Position numbers and translations under genes: made by a program. DNA of 8,154 bases from an uncultured Desulfuromonadales bacterium (GTDB lineage: Bacteria > Desulfobacterota > Desulfuromonadia > Desulfuromonadales > Geopsychrobacteraceae): positions 1-8,154 of the forward strand of contig CALZLE010000409.1 in assembly GCA_945788205.1 (NCBI GenBank), read 5' to 3'. How positions within the stretch are numbered: position 1 is the first letter of the stretch; every line of letters starts with the position of its first letter. The notes under the pieces are model-generated. The model was not told where the DNA came from. It saw nothing but the letters and a program-made list of their open reading frames with translations, and made no database searches. This document shows, piece by piece, positions 1 to 6,963 of this stretch.

Positions 1-314
1 ACAGCTAAAGGAACCAGAAAAACAAGGGTGCCTAAAATGTTAACAACAGCTTTCCATTGGGGGCTGAAGCGATCGTACAGAATATCAACCCGGACATGGC
101 CTTCGGTTTTTAATGCGTAGGAAATCCCGAAAAGAAAAACCACTGAGAACACATGCCATTCCAGCTCTTGCAGAGCGATCGACCCGGAACGGAAAAAATA
201 ACGCATGATCGTATCGTAAAAAACATTAACTAACATCACCAGCATCATTGCCGCCGCGACCCAGCCAACGTAATCGGAAAAACGATCCAAAACTCGTTCA
301 GTTTTTAACAGCAT
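1..314 (-). CDS. dctQ: TRAP transporter small permease subunit DctQ (partial, 3' end outside window)
   Basis: This is the small integral membrane subunit of a tripartite ATP-independent periplasmic transporter. It pairs with the large DctM permease in the inner membrane and works with the binding protein encoded just upstream (dctP). I translated it by hand; 104 codons are visible and the frame runs off the left edge. Hydrophobic segments lie at about residues 17-37, 53-67 and 88-104. The family signature is at residues 49-77: QELEWH, then a hydrophobic helix, then GISYALKTEGHVRVD. This fits DctQ well. Two ATGs are possible, at 320 and 314. I chose 314 because the GGCAGG element at 321-326 abuts the first ATG but lies 6 nt from the second. 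The gene starts 84 nt after the dctP stop, beyond a strong stem-loop. A dctM gene is expected downstream but is not in the window. Confidence 0.9.
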   Translation of the reverse strand, partial: MLLKTERVLDRFSDYVGWVAAAMMLVMLVNVFYDTIMRYFFRSGSIALQELEWHVFSVVFLFGISYALKTEGHVRVDILYDRFSPQWKAVVNILGTLVFLVPLA

Positions 315-342
315 AATCATCCTGCCAGACTAAGAGTAAACG

Positions 343-382
343 GCAAAAGAGCTCCCGAAAATACGACCGGGAGCTCTTTTGC
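343..382 (-). terminator. Perfect 15-bp stem-loop between dctP and dctQ (intercistronic terminator/attenuator)
   Basis: The arms at 343-357 (GCAAAAGAGCTCCCG) and 368-382 (CGGGAGCTCTTTTGC) are perfect reverse complements separated by a 10-nt loop. The GC-rich core ends in a TTTT run on both strands, so it resembles a bidirectional rho-independent terminator, though the U-tract is short and partly within the stem. It lies 16 nt after the dctP stop. Such structures between a binding-protein gene and its permease genes often cause partial termination or protect the upstream mRNA from 3' exonucleases; that role is inferred here. Confidence 0.8.
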
Positions 383-398
383 AATCGGAACATAGGTT

Positions 399-1484
399 TT
401 ACTCGAGGTTATCTTTCAAATATGCATAATCAGAAATTTCCGTCCACCGCCGAGCTTTCTTCATATAAGCAGTTTGCGCATCATAAATTTTCTTGAAGAC
501 TGGATCTTTACTGGCAGTTTCCTTGAGCAGCTTATCATTCTCAGCCTTCATTGCAGCGATAACTTCTTTTGGGAAAGTCTTGATCTTGACGTTCGGATAG
601 TCAGCCGCAATCTTGTCCCAGTTTTCAGCACTATCATTGTAGGAGCGTGCATACATATCATAGGCGGCCAACTTCATCGCCGTTTCGACAATGGCCTGCA
701 GGTGCTTCGGCAAAGCATCAAACTTCTTGCTGTTGACCATAAATTGCAGCTCTGTTGCCGGCTCATGCCAGCCAGTGTAGTAGTAAGGAGCAATCTTGTG
801 GAAGCCCATGTTCAGGTCGAGCGACGGGCCGACCCATTCAAGGGCATCGATCGTACCGCGATCGAGAGCCGTGTAAAGTTCCCCCGGTGCGATATTGGTG
901 ACGACAACCCCGAGTTTGGCCAGAACTTCACCAGCAAAACCGGGAATCCGCATTTTCAGACCTTTTAAATCTGCCAGGCTTTTTATCTCTTTCTGGAACC
1001 AACCACCCATCTGGTTGCTGGTGTTGCCGCCAGGATAAGAGTAGACACCGTGCCTGTCATACACTTCCTTCATCAGTTCCATACCACCGCCGTAATAGAA
1101 CCAGGCGTATTGCTCAGGAGCAATCATACCGAACGGCATTGTGGTGAAAAACAGGGTATTCCTATCCTTTCCTTTCCAGTAATATGAAGCGGAATGACCC
1201 ATCTCATACTGACCGGCCTTAACCATATCAAGGATACCAAAAGCGGCCTTGTGCTTATTTGATGAGTCGATGCGGATTTCCATCTCACCATTCGACATTT
1301 CCTTGACCATATCAGCCATTTTAATAACCGCGTCACCAAAAATCGGAAAGCCGGTACCCCACGTCTGGGCCAACTTCCAACGATACTTAGGTGCTGCATC
1401 AGCCTGAGTGACAAAAGTCGTTGTCAGCAGTAGTGAGCAAATTGCCAACAGACAAACAGCCAATCGAATTACTGGTTTTTTCAT
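399..1484 (-). CDS. dctP: TRAP transporter periplasmic solute-binding protein, 2-oxoacid/lactate class (DctP/TakP-like)
   Basis: This protein captures the substrate in the periplasm for a DctQ-DctM permease driven by an ion gradient. The predicted protein has 361 residues. A Sec signal peptide is plain: KK near the start, a hydrophobic core at about residues 5-24, and probable cleavage near ADA-A at 28-31. The mature part carries the pattern of the TakP/FcbT1-like subfamily: MRIPG at 178-182 with the ligand-binding Arg179, PGELYTALDRGTIDALEWVGP at about 200-220, with Glu216 and Trp217 corresponding to residues that contact the 2-oxoacid and cation in TakP, and GWHEP at 238-242. A 2-oxoacid such as pyruvate, or lactate, is therefore the likely substrate, but exact specificity is inferred. 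I chose the ATG at 1484 because GGAGG (1491-1495) lies 6 nt upstream and the signal peptide follows directly; an upstream in-frame extension to 1562 would spoil the signal peptide. dctQ follows. Confidence 0.93.
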   Translation of the reverse strand: MKKPVIRLAVCLLAICSLLLTTTFVTQADAAPKYRWKLAQTWGTGFPIFGDAVIKMADMVKEMSNGEMEIRIDSSNKHKAAFGILDMVKAGQYEMGHSASYYWKGKDRNTLFFTTMPFGMIAPEQYAWFYYGGGMELMKEVYDRHGVYSYPGGNTSNQMGGWFQKEIKSLADLKGLKMRIPGFAGEVLAKLGVVVTNIAPGELYTALDRGTIDALEWVGPSLDLNMGFHKIAPYYYTGWHEPATELQFMVNSKKFDALPKHLQAIVETAMKLAAYDMYARSYNDSAENWDKIAADYPNVKIKTFPKEVIAAMKAENDKLLKETASKDPVFKKIYDAQTAYMKKARRWTEISDYAYLKDNLE

Positions 1485-1561
1485 CCATCTCCTCCATGTC
1501 AGAAAGAATCGTTGAAAGTGCCATTCGAAAAACAACCAACACAATTTTAGTTGTATTTCCA

Positions 1562-1590
1562 ATTCTCCCCAGCTAATCCACCATTGTCAA
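1562..1590 (-). promoter_or_regulatory. Predicted sigma70-type promoter of the dctPQ operon
   Basis: On the minus strand, a perfect TTGACA -35 box (1585-1590) is followed by a 17-bp spacer and GAGAAT (1562-1567), a 4-of-6 match to the -10 consensus. Transcription would begin near 1555, giving a leader of about 70 nt before the dctP ATG. The -35 box is embedded in a palindrome (separate entry). The -10 is weak, which fits a promoter that needs control, but the call rests on pattern matching alone. Confidence 0.5.
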
Positions 1591-1595
1591 TGGTG
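1579..1595. promoter_or_regulatory. Perfect 17-bp palindrome, candidate operator overlapping the dctP -35 box
   Basis: CACCATTG-T-CAATGGTG is a perfect inverted repeat with 8-bp arms around a single central base (1587). It covers the whole predicted -35 hexamer, so a dimeric regulator bound here should block RNA polymerase. It lies about 85-110 nt upstream of the dctP start, with no gene on either side that it could belong to. The regulator is unknown: no transcription factor gene is nearby, and the half-site does not match the GntR-type lactate/pyruvate operators I know. Confidence 0.5.
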
Positions 1596-1730
1596 AGTCC
1601 CTATAATTACTTCATATTTAATCCAGAAAGGTTTAAAAAATGCTGGAGAGATAAAAACAGGGGGACGGATATGATCAAATAAGAGACATGCGGTAACGTC
1701 GCTTTTAATTTATCAATATCTATAGGCTGT

Positions 1731-3191
1731 TTAGTTTTCCGGCGGACAGAGCTCAACGATGAAGGTCGCTCCACCGCCAGGGGTTTCTTCCACCCAAGCT
1801 GAGCCTTCATAGACCCGAGCAATTTTTGCCACTGTTGCTAAACCGATCCCGCTACCTTGAAGCCCTTTGCTGCTACTACCACGACGGAAAGGCTCGAAAA
1901 TCTCATCCTCCTCGTCAACCGGAATTCCCGCCCCATGATCAATAACCTGATAGCGAACTCGATCTGTAAATGATTCTCCGGTAATTTCGATATGCGGATC
2001 TTTTTTGGCAGCGTACTTTAGAGCATTACCCAATAGATTGCGAAACAGGTCGGCCAGCAGTGACTCGGGGATACGGATATCAGGCAACGGTAAAATTTTA
2101 ACCTTGGCTTGCCGCCCTACGACCTTGTCTGCCAATTCCAGCATCACATCTTCGGCAACGCGGGTGACATCAACCCGTTGCGCTGGATTTTTCAGCTGCC
2201 CGACCCGCGCCAGCGTCAAGAGATCTTCCAATAAATCTTTCATTTTTGTCGCGGTCAGTTTGATCTCAGACAATGCTTCCAGACCAATAGCATCCAATTG
2301 ATCAGCACTGCGATCCTCCAGCAACTCGGCAAAACCGATCAGCGGGGTGAGCGGGGAGCGCAGATCGTGAGAAACAGTCGCAACAAAAGCGTCCAACTCG
2401 CGATTCGCCTGTTGCAAGCGACGCTCAGCAGCTTTACGTTCGGTGATGTCGCGAAACACGCCAAGCTTGTGCGTCGGTTTTTCCACCACGGGGTAGGGAG
2501 AATGAACGATTTCATAGGTTTTTCCGGTCACATCGAGATTGCGTTCACGATAAATAACCTCTCCAGACAAAACCTCTGCAAGTGGGCAACCTTCACAGAC
2601 AGCATCCAGTTGATGTAATGCCTGGTAGCAGAGCTCTCCGCTGATGTCGCCAAAAATATCTTGCATAGCGCGGTTGGTGAACGTGATGCGGAAATCGGTG
2701 TCACAGATATAAACCGGATCGGTCATTCCATCGAGCACCGAACGCAGAGCAGCCTTTTCCAACTCTAACTCCCGAGTCCGATCTTCAACCTCGCCGCGCA
2801 AGCTGGTTTCCAATTTTTTTAGTCGGCTGATATCGACGAAAGCCTCTATTCCGCCAATGACCTGACCACTTTCATCTCTGAGCAGGTCGACATTTTTCGT
2901 CAATTCGACCCGTTGACCGTTCTTGTGCTGCACCGAGCAACTGATACCGATCACCGGTTTTTGAATCTTTCCGTAGAAAAGCCCACACTTTTCATCGCAG
3001 GGGATCCCTTCGAGAAAGGAACAGTGACTGCCGACCGCCTCAGCGGCAGAGAAGCCGGTAATCCGTTCTGCTTCGACGTTCCAGTAGACGATTTTCAGAT
3101 TGGTGTCGACCAGGAATAAACCGGTCGGAATGGTTTCCAGCAGAGTTTCTAGAGGATATTCGGCGAGCAGTCGGTGGAAGTTGGTCTTCAT
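1731..3191 (-). CDS. Soluble sensor histidine kinase with two cysteine-bearing PAS domains
   Basis: A 486-residue cytoplasmic kinase without signal peptide or membrane segments. PAS1 spans about residues 15-125 and PAS2 about 148-250, joined by a charged, probably coiled-coil linker (125-150). PAS2 runs through a second short helix (252-268) into the kinase core. The H-box FVATVSHDLRSP puts the phosphoacceptor at His275. The N-box is at about 381-393 (Asn389), the G1 box DHGAGIP begins at Asp418, the F-box FEPF is at 432-435 and the G2 box GSGIGLA starts at 446, so the catalytic set is complete. Both PAS domains hold a Cys cluster: Cys57/65/69 in PAS1 and Cys188/199/202 in PAS2. The signal and partner are unknown. 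No response regulator lies next to it; the kinase sits between comF and the TRAP genes and may act on either a distant regulator or the transporter operon. The start ATG at 3191 follows a modest GGGGG element (3197-3201). Confidence 0.93.
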   Translation of the reverse strand: MKTNFHRLLAEYPLETLLETIPTGLFLVDTNLKIVYWNVEAERITGFSAAEAVGSHCSFLEGIPCDEKCGLFYGKIQKPVIGISCSVQHKNGQRVELTKNVDLLRDESGQVIGGIEAFVDISRLKKLETSLRGEVEDRTRELELEKAALRSVLDGMTDPVYICDTDFRITFTNRAMQDIFGDISGELCYQALHQLDAVCEGCPLAEVLSGEVIYRERNLDVTGKTYEIVHSPYPVVEKPTHKLGVFRDITERKAAERRLQQANRELDAFVATVSHDLRSPLTPLIGFAELLEDRSADQLDAIGLEALSEIKLTATKMKDLLEDLLTLARVGQLKNPAQRVDVTRVAEDVMLELADKVVGRQAKVKILPLPDIRIPESLLADLFRNLLGNALKYAAKKDPHIEITGESFTDRVRYQVIDHGAGIPVDEEDEIFEPFRRGSSSKGLQGSGIGLATVAKIARVYEGSAWVEETPGGGATFIVELCPPEN

Positions 3192-3234
3192 GTAGACCCC
3201 CGAAAAAGAAGATCAAAACAATTAGAACCTTTTG

Positions 3235-3243
3235 ACTATATCA
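3235..3243 (-). promoter_or_regulatory. Possible extended -10 promoter for the histidine kinase gene
   Basis: In the 101-bp gap between comF and the kinase gene, the minus strand reads TGATATAGT, a TGn extension plus a 5-of-6 match to TATAAT. No good -35 box lies upstream, as is usual for extended -10 promoters. It would start transcription near 3228, about 37 nt before the kinase ATG. The gap is AT-rich, so a chance match is possible. Confidence 0.3.
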
Positions 3244-3292
3244 CTCGGCAAGCTTTTGAGAAAACTTTTTAATGCTTCCCATGCAGATAAAA

Positions 3293-4006
3293 TCAGGCGC
3301 GCCCAACGACGGCCACTTCAACCTCTTTGCCTCCTGCCGCCAACAGAACCTGACTACAAGCTCGAACGGTCGAGCCGGTGGTCATAACATCATCAACCAG
3401 TAAAATTCTTTCTCCCTGCAATGGTCTCAGCACCTGAAAAACTTTGCTCAAGTTCCGCTCGCGATCTCGAGCTGACAGATCCTGTTGAGATACCGTCTCC
3501 TCGGTTTTAATCAGCAAATCAGCAACCGACGGAAAGCCCCGCAGACGGGTCAGTTCGCGCGCCAACAATAGTGATTGGTTATAGCTCCTCTGCCGAAGGC
3601 GGCGGGTATGCAAGGGGACCGGCACGATCAGATCAAATTCGGAATCGACCGGCAAAGAGCTATTCAGCATGGTTCCAAGGGGGCGATCCAAACCGATCTG
3701 CTGGTTGAATTTAAACTGATGAATCGCGTCCCGCAATAAACTGTCAAAACAGCCTACGGTGTGAACCTTTGTAAACGGCGGCGGGCGATCAACACAACGA
3801 CCGCAAAGATGCGCACTATTACTGGCAGCGATAAATGGAAGTGCACAGCAAGGACAATGGGCGGGCGGCAGCGGCGGAAAACCGGCAAGACAATTCTCGC
3901 AGAAGGGGTCCTGCCAATAAGGGGGAAAAGTTTGGCGACAGAGGGGACAGGCCGGGGGCAACAATTGCGTCAACAACCAGAACAAACTCCGGCGCAATTT
4001 CACCAT
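3293..4006 (-). CDS. comF: ComF family phosphoribosyltransferase-like protein
   Basis: A 237-residue ComF/GntX-type protein, the usual family length. The N-terminal part is cysteine rich, with pairs CPLC (20-23), CENC (36-39), CPCC (51-54) and CGRC (68-71), predicted to bind zinc. The C-terminal part is a type I phosphoribosyltransferase fold: VPVPLHTRRLRQRSYNQ at 128-144 and the PRPP loop ILLVDDVMTTGST at 201-213. In naturally transformable bacteria ComF acts in the cytoplasm during uptake of single-stranded DNA; whether this organism is competent cannot be judged here, and many non-competent bacteria keep the gene. The motif RSYNQ replaces the more usual RGFNQ. The gene starts 18 nt after gpmI and looks like the last gene of the operon. 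The start is slightly uncertain: the GGGAGG element is only 2 nt from the ATG but 5 nt from the GTG that is codon 2. Confidence 0.92.
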   Translation of the reverse strand: MVKLRRSLFWLLTQLLPPACPLCRQTFPPYWQDPFCENCLAGFPPLPPAHCPCCALPFIAASNSAHLCGRCVDRPPPFTKVHTVGCFDSLLRDAIHQFKFNQQIGLDRPLGTMLNSSLPVDSEFDLIVPVPLHTRRLRQRSYNQSLLLARELTRLRGFPSVADLLIKTEETVSQQDLSARDRERNLSKVFQVLRPLQGERILLVDDVMTTGSTVRACSQVLLAAGGKEVEVAVVGRA

Positions 4007-4024
4007 CCCCTCCCTTGTGATGAA

Positions 4025-5545
4025 TTAGAGTAAAGAGCGCCCGGTCATCGCAGCGGGAACTGGAACGTCCAGTAAATCGAGAATCGTCGGTGCCAGATCA
4101 GCCAGAATTCCTTCACGCAATTCGGCCTGTCTACGAGCAGCATCAACAAAAATCAACGGCACAGGATTACTGGTGTGAGCTGTGTGGGAGCCACCCTTGC
4201 CATCGCTCATCTGCTCACAATTGCCGTGATCGGCAGTAATCAGCAAGCGGCCATCTACCTTTAACAGCGCATCGACGACCCGGGCCAGACAGCCATCAAC
4301 CGTCTCGACTGCTTCAATCGCCGCATCGAGGACACCCGTGTGGCCGACCATGTCTGGGTTGGCGTAATTGAGGATAATCAGTTGATATTGCTCTGATTCA
4401 ATCCGCTTGACCACTTCATCGGTGACCTCAACAGCACTCATCGCTGGTTTCTGGTCGTAGGTTGCAACGTCTTGCGGGGAAGGGATCAAAGCCCGATCTT
4501 CACCTTCCCAAGCATGCTCAACACCGCCATTAAAAAAGAAAGTGACGTGAGCATACTTCTCAGTTTCCGCGATCCGCAGCTGCTTGAGCCCTGCCTTGGA
4601 GACGGTTTCGGCAAGGATGTCGGGATAGGTTTCCGGTGGAAAAGCGACCGGTAATCCGAAGCTTTCGTCATACTCGGTCAAACAGACGTAATCGACCAAT
4701 TGCGGTGTTTTTGTGCGGGTAAAACCTTCGAAGTCGGTTTGCGTCAAAGCGCGAGTCATCTCGCGAGCACGATCAGCGCGAAAATTGAAAAATAGCACAC
4801 CATCATTATCATCGATGGTCCCACCGGTTCCGACCACCCAAGGCTCGACAAACTCATCAGTCTGCTTGGCTGCATAAGCCGCTTGAATTGCTTCAGCCGA
4901 TGTTGCTACCTGCTGGCCGATACCGGCCGTCATTGCTTGGTAGGCTTTCTCGACCCGGTCCCAACGATTATCGCGATCCATCGCCCAATAGCGGCCAGTC
5001 ACCGTCGCGACACGACCGAGCCCGATCTCGGCCAGCTCAGCTTCGAGCTGATCAAGGTAATCGGCGCCACTGCTGGGAGGGGTATCGCGACCATCGAGGA
5101 AGGCATGAATGCAGACATCCTTAACGCCAAGCCGTTTAGCCATCCGCACCAGCGCATAAAGATGTGTATTATGGGAATGCACTCCGCCATCAGAAAGCAG
5201 GCCGAGCAGATGCAGCTTACCACTGCTATCGACCAGTCGCTGACAGAGTCTTTTAAGCGCGTTATTTTCGAACAGGCTGCCGTCTTCAATTGCCAGACTG
5301 ATACGAGTCAAGTCTTGGTAGACCACTCGCCCGGCACCGATGTTCAAATGGCCGACCTCAGAATTGCCCATCTGCCCATCGGGCAACCCAACATCACGCC
5401 CGGAGGCTCCGAGTCGCGTATTCGGCCACTCATTGCGCAGGGCATCCATCGTCGGTGTAGATGCCTGACAGGCAGCGTTGGCCTCACAAGTTTCGCTGAT
5501 CCCCCAACCATCCAGAATAACCAGCGCAACCGGTGCTGTCGCCAC
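4025..5545 (-). CDS. gpmI: 2,3-bisphosphoglycerate-independent phosphoglycerate mutase
   Basis: This enzyme interconverts 3-phosphoglycerate and 2-phosphoglycerate in glycolysis and gluconeogenesis, using two Mn ions and a phosphoserine intermediate. The 506 residues match the usual length of about 510. The whole active site is visible: Asp12 in VILDGWG, the nucleophile Ser62 in GNSEVGH, His123 in GGVHSH, FLDGRDTPP at 149-157, GRYWAMDRD at 184-192, FNFRADR at 253-259, Asp398 and His402 in NPDMVGHTG, Asp439 and His440 in TADHGN, and His457 in HTAHTSNPVP. The start is GTG, supported by GGGAGG 7 nt upstream. That ribosome binding site lies in the last codons of the preceding lapA-lapB gene, only 2 nt separate the two genes, and translational coupling is likely. 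No sign of truncation or frameshift. Confidence 0.98.
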   Translation of the reverse strand: MATAPVALVILDGWGISETCEANAACQASTPTMDALRNEWPNTRLGASGRDVGLPDGQMGNSEVGHLNIGAGRVVYQDLTRISLAIEDGSLFENNALKRLCQRLVDSSGKLHLLGLLSDGGVHSHNTHLYALVRMAKRLGVKDVCIHAFLDGRDTPPSSGADYLDQLEAELAEIGLGRVATVTGRYWAMDRDNRWDRVEKAYQAMTAGIGQQVATSAEAIQAAYAAKQTDEFVEPWVVGTGGTIDDNDGVLFFNFRADRAREMTRALTQTDFEGFTRTKTPQLVDYVCLTEYDESFGLPVAFPPETYPDILAETVSKAGLKQLRIAETEKYAHVTFFFNGGVEHAWEGEDRALIPSPQDVATYDQKPAMSAVEVTDEVVKRIESEQYQLIILNYANPDMVGHTGVLDAAIEAVETVDGCLARVVDALLKVDGRLLITADHGNCEQMSDGKGGSHTAHTSNPVPLIFVDAARRQAELREGILADLAPTILDLLDVPVPAAMTGRSLL

Positions 5546-5547
5546 GC

Positions 5548-6918
5548 TTAAGCCTCCCGTTGCCCGTGAGGAATCGCCTTCGGAGCTTCAACCAGCTTGG
5601 CGTCCTGAATCTGCTTGCGTTCTGGCAAAACCAAGGAATCCCAGGCTTTACATTCCGAACACCGGCCTTGCCACTCTTCAAACAGGGCATTGCACTCTTC
5701 ACAGACAAAACCGAGGGAAAGATGACTGTCGATACCGAGAGCACGCTGATATTCCACCACGGCCTGATCGATCTTATTACGACGGCGATGTGCCTCCGCC
5801 AGCAGCAGATGCAACTTGGTGAAATCGATACCGGTAGTCTCCAGATCGGTCAGGTGCTGCAGGGCTTCATCGACCATTTCCAAACGCAGGCAAAGACGAC
5901 CGAGATAGAGCTTCAACAGCAGGTCGCCACTGTCTTCCTGCATGCGGCTACGGTAGAAAGAGAGGAGCGCTGCGGGATCTTCGGCACCGATATAATGATC
6001 TTCCAGCCGAGCCAGGAAAATACTCTTTTTTAGTGCCTTATAGCCTTCCTGATAGACTCTGACGGCATCTGCATCACGGCCAAGCTTACGATACGCATCC
6101 CCAAGGGTAACGCGTGCGGGGGTAAAACTAGCATCCTGCTTAACCATATCGCGGCAGGCCTCGGCAGCTTTATCAGCTTCGCCCTGCTCAAGAGCACTGC
6201 GGGCAACCTCATAACGCAGCTGCAACAAGGTCTGTTTTTCTTCATCACCACGAGGGCCAGAAGAGGTCGCTTTTACGATCCGTTTCTGCAATGCCAAAGC
6301 GTCCTCGTAACTGCTTAGTTCAACCTGCAGCTCACGCAAAGCGCGCATTGCCTTGCGGTTTTCCGCATCACTGGCAAGCAGCTCCTTGTAAACACCCATC
6401 GCCTCTTCGCGCCGTCCAGCAGACTGGAATGTTGCTGCCAACTTAAACAGAATTTCCAGCCCTTTTGGATCAAGTTTGCGCGCTTTCTGCAGCAAATCAA
6501 TCGCTTCCTGGATATTCCCTTCCTGTTCAGCAACGCTGGCCAGCGCCAAGTGACCATCAACCCGGCGAGGATCGCGGTCGATGACCTTTTTCAGCAAGGT
6601 CCGCGCTTTTTTCAGATCGCCGGAGAGCAGGCGACCGACCGCACTACGATAGACGGTACCGATCTCTTCTGCCTTTTTCAGCCGTCGACCACCCCGCCAA
6701 TGCTTCAACGAATGCACCAGCGAACTGAAAATGTGGACGCTGTTACCGAGCAGCAAACCGATCAGCAGAACGCAGATCATCATGATCGCAGTTGGCAGGG
6801 TAAAACTCTGCTCGCTGGTCAGAAAAACTGTGACTTCACCCGGATTGATCCCCCAGAAATAAAGAAACCCGAGGGCAAAAGCAATAAACAGAAACATGAA
6901 CAGTGCAACGACAATCAT
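5548..6918 (-). CDS. LapA-LapB-like fusion: membrane-anchored TPR protein with C-terminal rubredoxin-type metal knuckles
   Basis: A 456-residue inner membrane protein. Residues 1-84 resemble LapA (DUF1049): one membrane helix (2-23), a short loop NPGEVTVFL (25-33), a second helix (41-59) and a basic stretch with HWRGGRRLKK (73-82). Residues 86-400 are helical TPR-like repeats, for example around 121-150 and 367-397. Residues 404-427 form a Cys4 site, CEEC-x10-CSEC (Cys406, 409, 420, 423), followed by AWDSL, as in the LapB and RadA knuckles. In E. coli LapB works with the protease FtsH to control LpxC and hence lipopolysaccharide synthesis, and LapA is a separate small neighbour; a similar role is inferred here. 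A TTG at 6939 and an ATG at 6924 are also in frame, but GGAG (6925-6928) lies 6 nt from the ATG at 6918, which I prefer. The gene follows the DksA/TraR gene after 45 nt and couples to gpmI. Confidence 0.87.
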   Translation of the reverse strand: MIVVALFMFLFIAFALGFLYFWGINPGEVTVFLTSEQSFTLPTAIMMICVLLIGLLLGNSVHIFSSLVHSLKHWRGGRRLKKAEEIGTVYRSAVGRLLSGDLKKARTLLKKVIDRDPRRVDGHLALASVAEQEGNIQEAIDLLQKARKLDPKGLEILFKLAATFQSAGRREEAMGVYKELLASDAENRKAMRALRELQVELSSYEDALALQKRIVKATSSGPRGDEEKQTLLQLRYEVARSALEQGEADKAAEACRDMVKQDASFTPARVTLGDAYRKLGRDADAVRVYQEGYKALKKSIFLARLEDHYIGAEDPAALLSFYRSRMQEDSGDLLLKLYLGRLCLRLEMVDEALQHLTDLETTGIDFTKLHLLLAEAHRRRNKIDQAVVEYQRALGIDSHLSLGFVCEECNALFEEWQGRCSECKAWDSLVLPERKQIQDAKLVEAPKAIPHGQREA

Positions 6919-6963
6919 CGGCATCTCCAGACTGCACAAATTAAAAGGGCGATCAGAGGTTGT

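Noticed and set aside
1507..1535. Possible sigma54 promoter: TGGCAC on the minus strand upstream of dctP
   Set aside because: The -24 element is perfect, but ten bases after GG the sequence is GA rather than the GC required at -12, and the remaining -12 bases do not match. The sigma70-type pair further upstream is better.
1485..1562. N-terminal extension of DctP by 26 residues
   Set aside because: It would put Trp- and Arg-rich residues before a clean Sec signal peptide, and a strong GGAGG sits just before the internal ATG at 1484.
3251..3268. A/T-rich hairpin in the comF-kinase gap as a comF terminator
   Set aside because: The stem is short, AT-only apart from two pairs, has a bulge, and no U-tract follows on the minus strand.
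4883..5551. Long plus-strand open frame of 222 codons opposite gpmI
   Set aside because: It is fully antisense to an intact gpmI active-site region, shows no recognisable domain, and lacks a convincing ribosome binding site; an antisense shadow.
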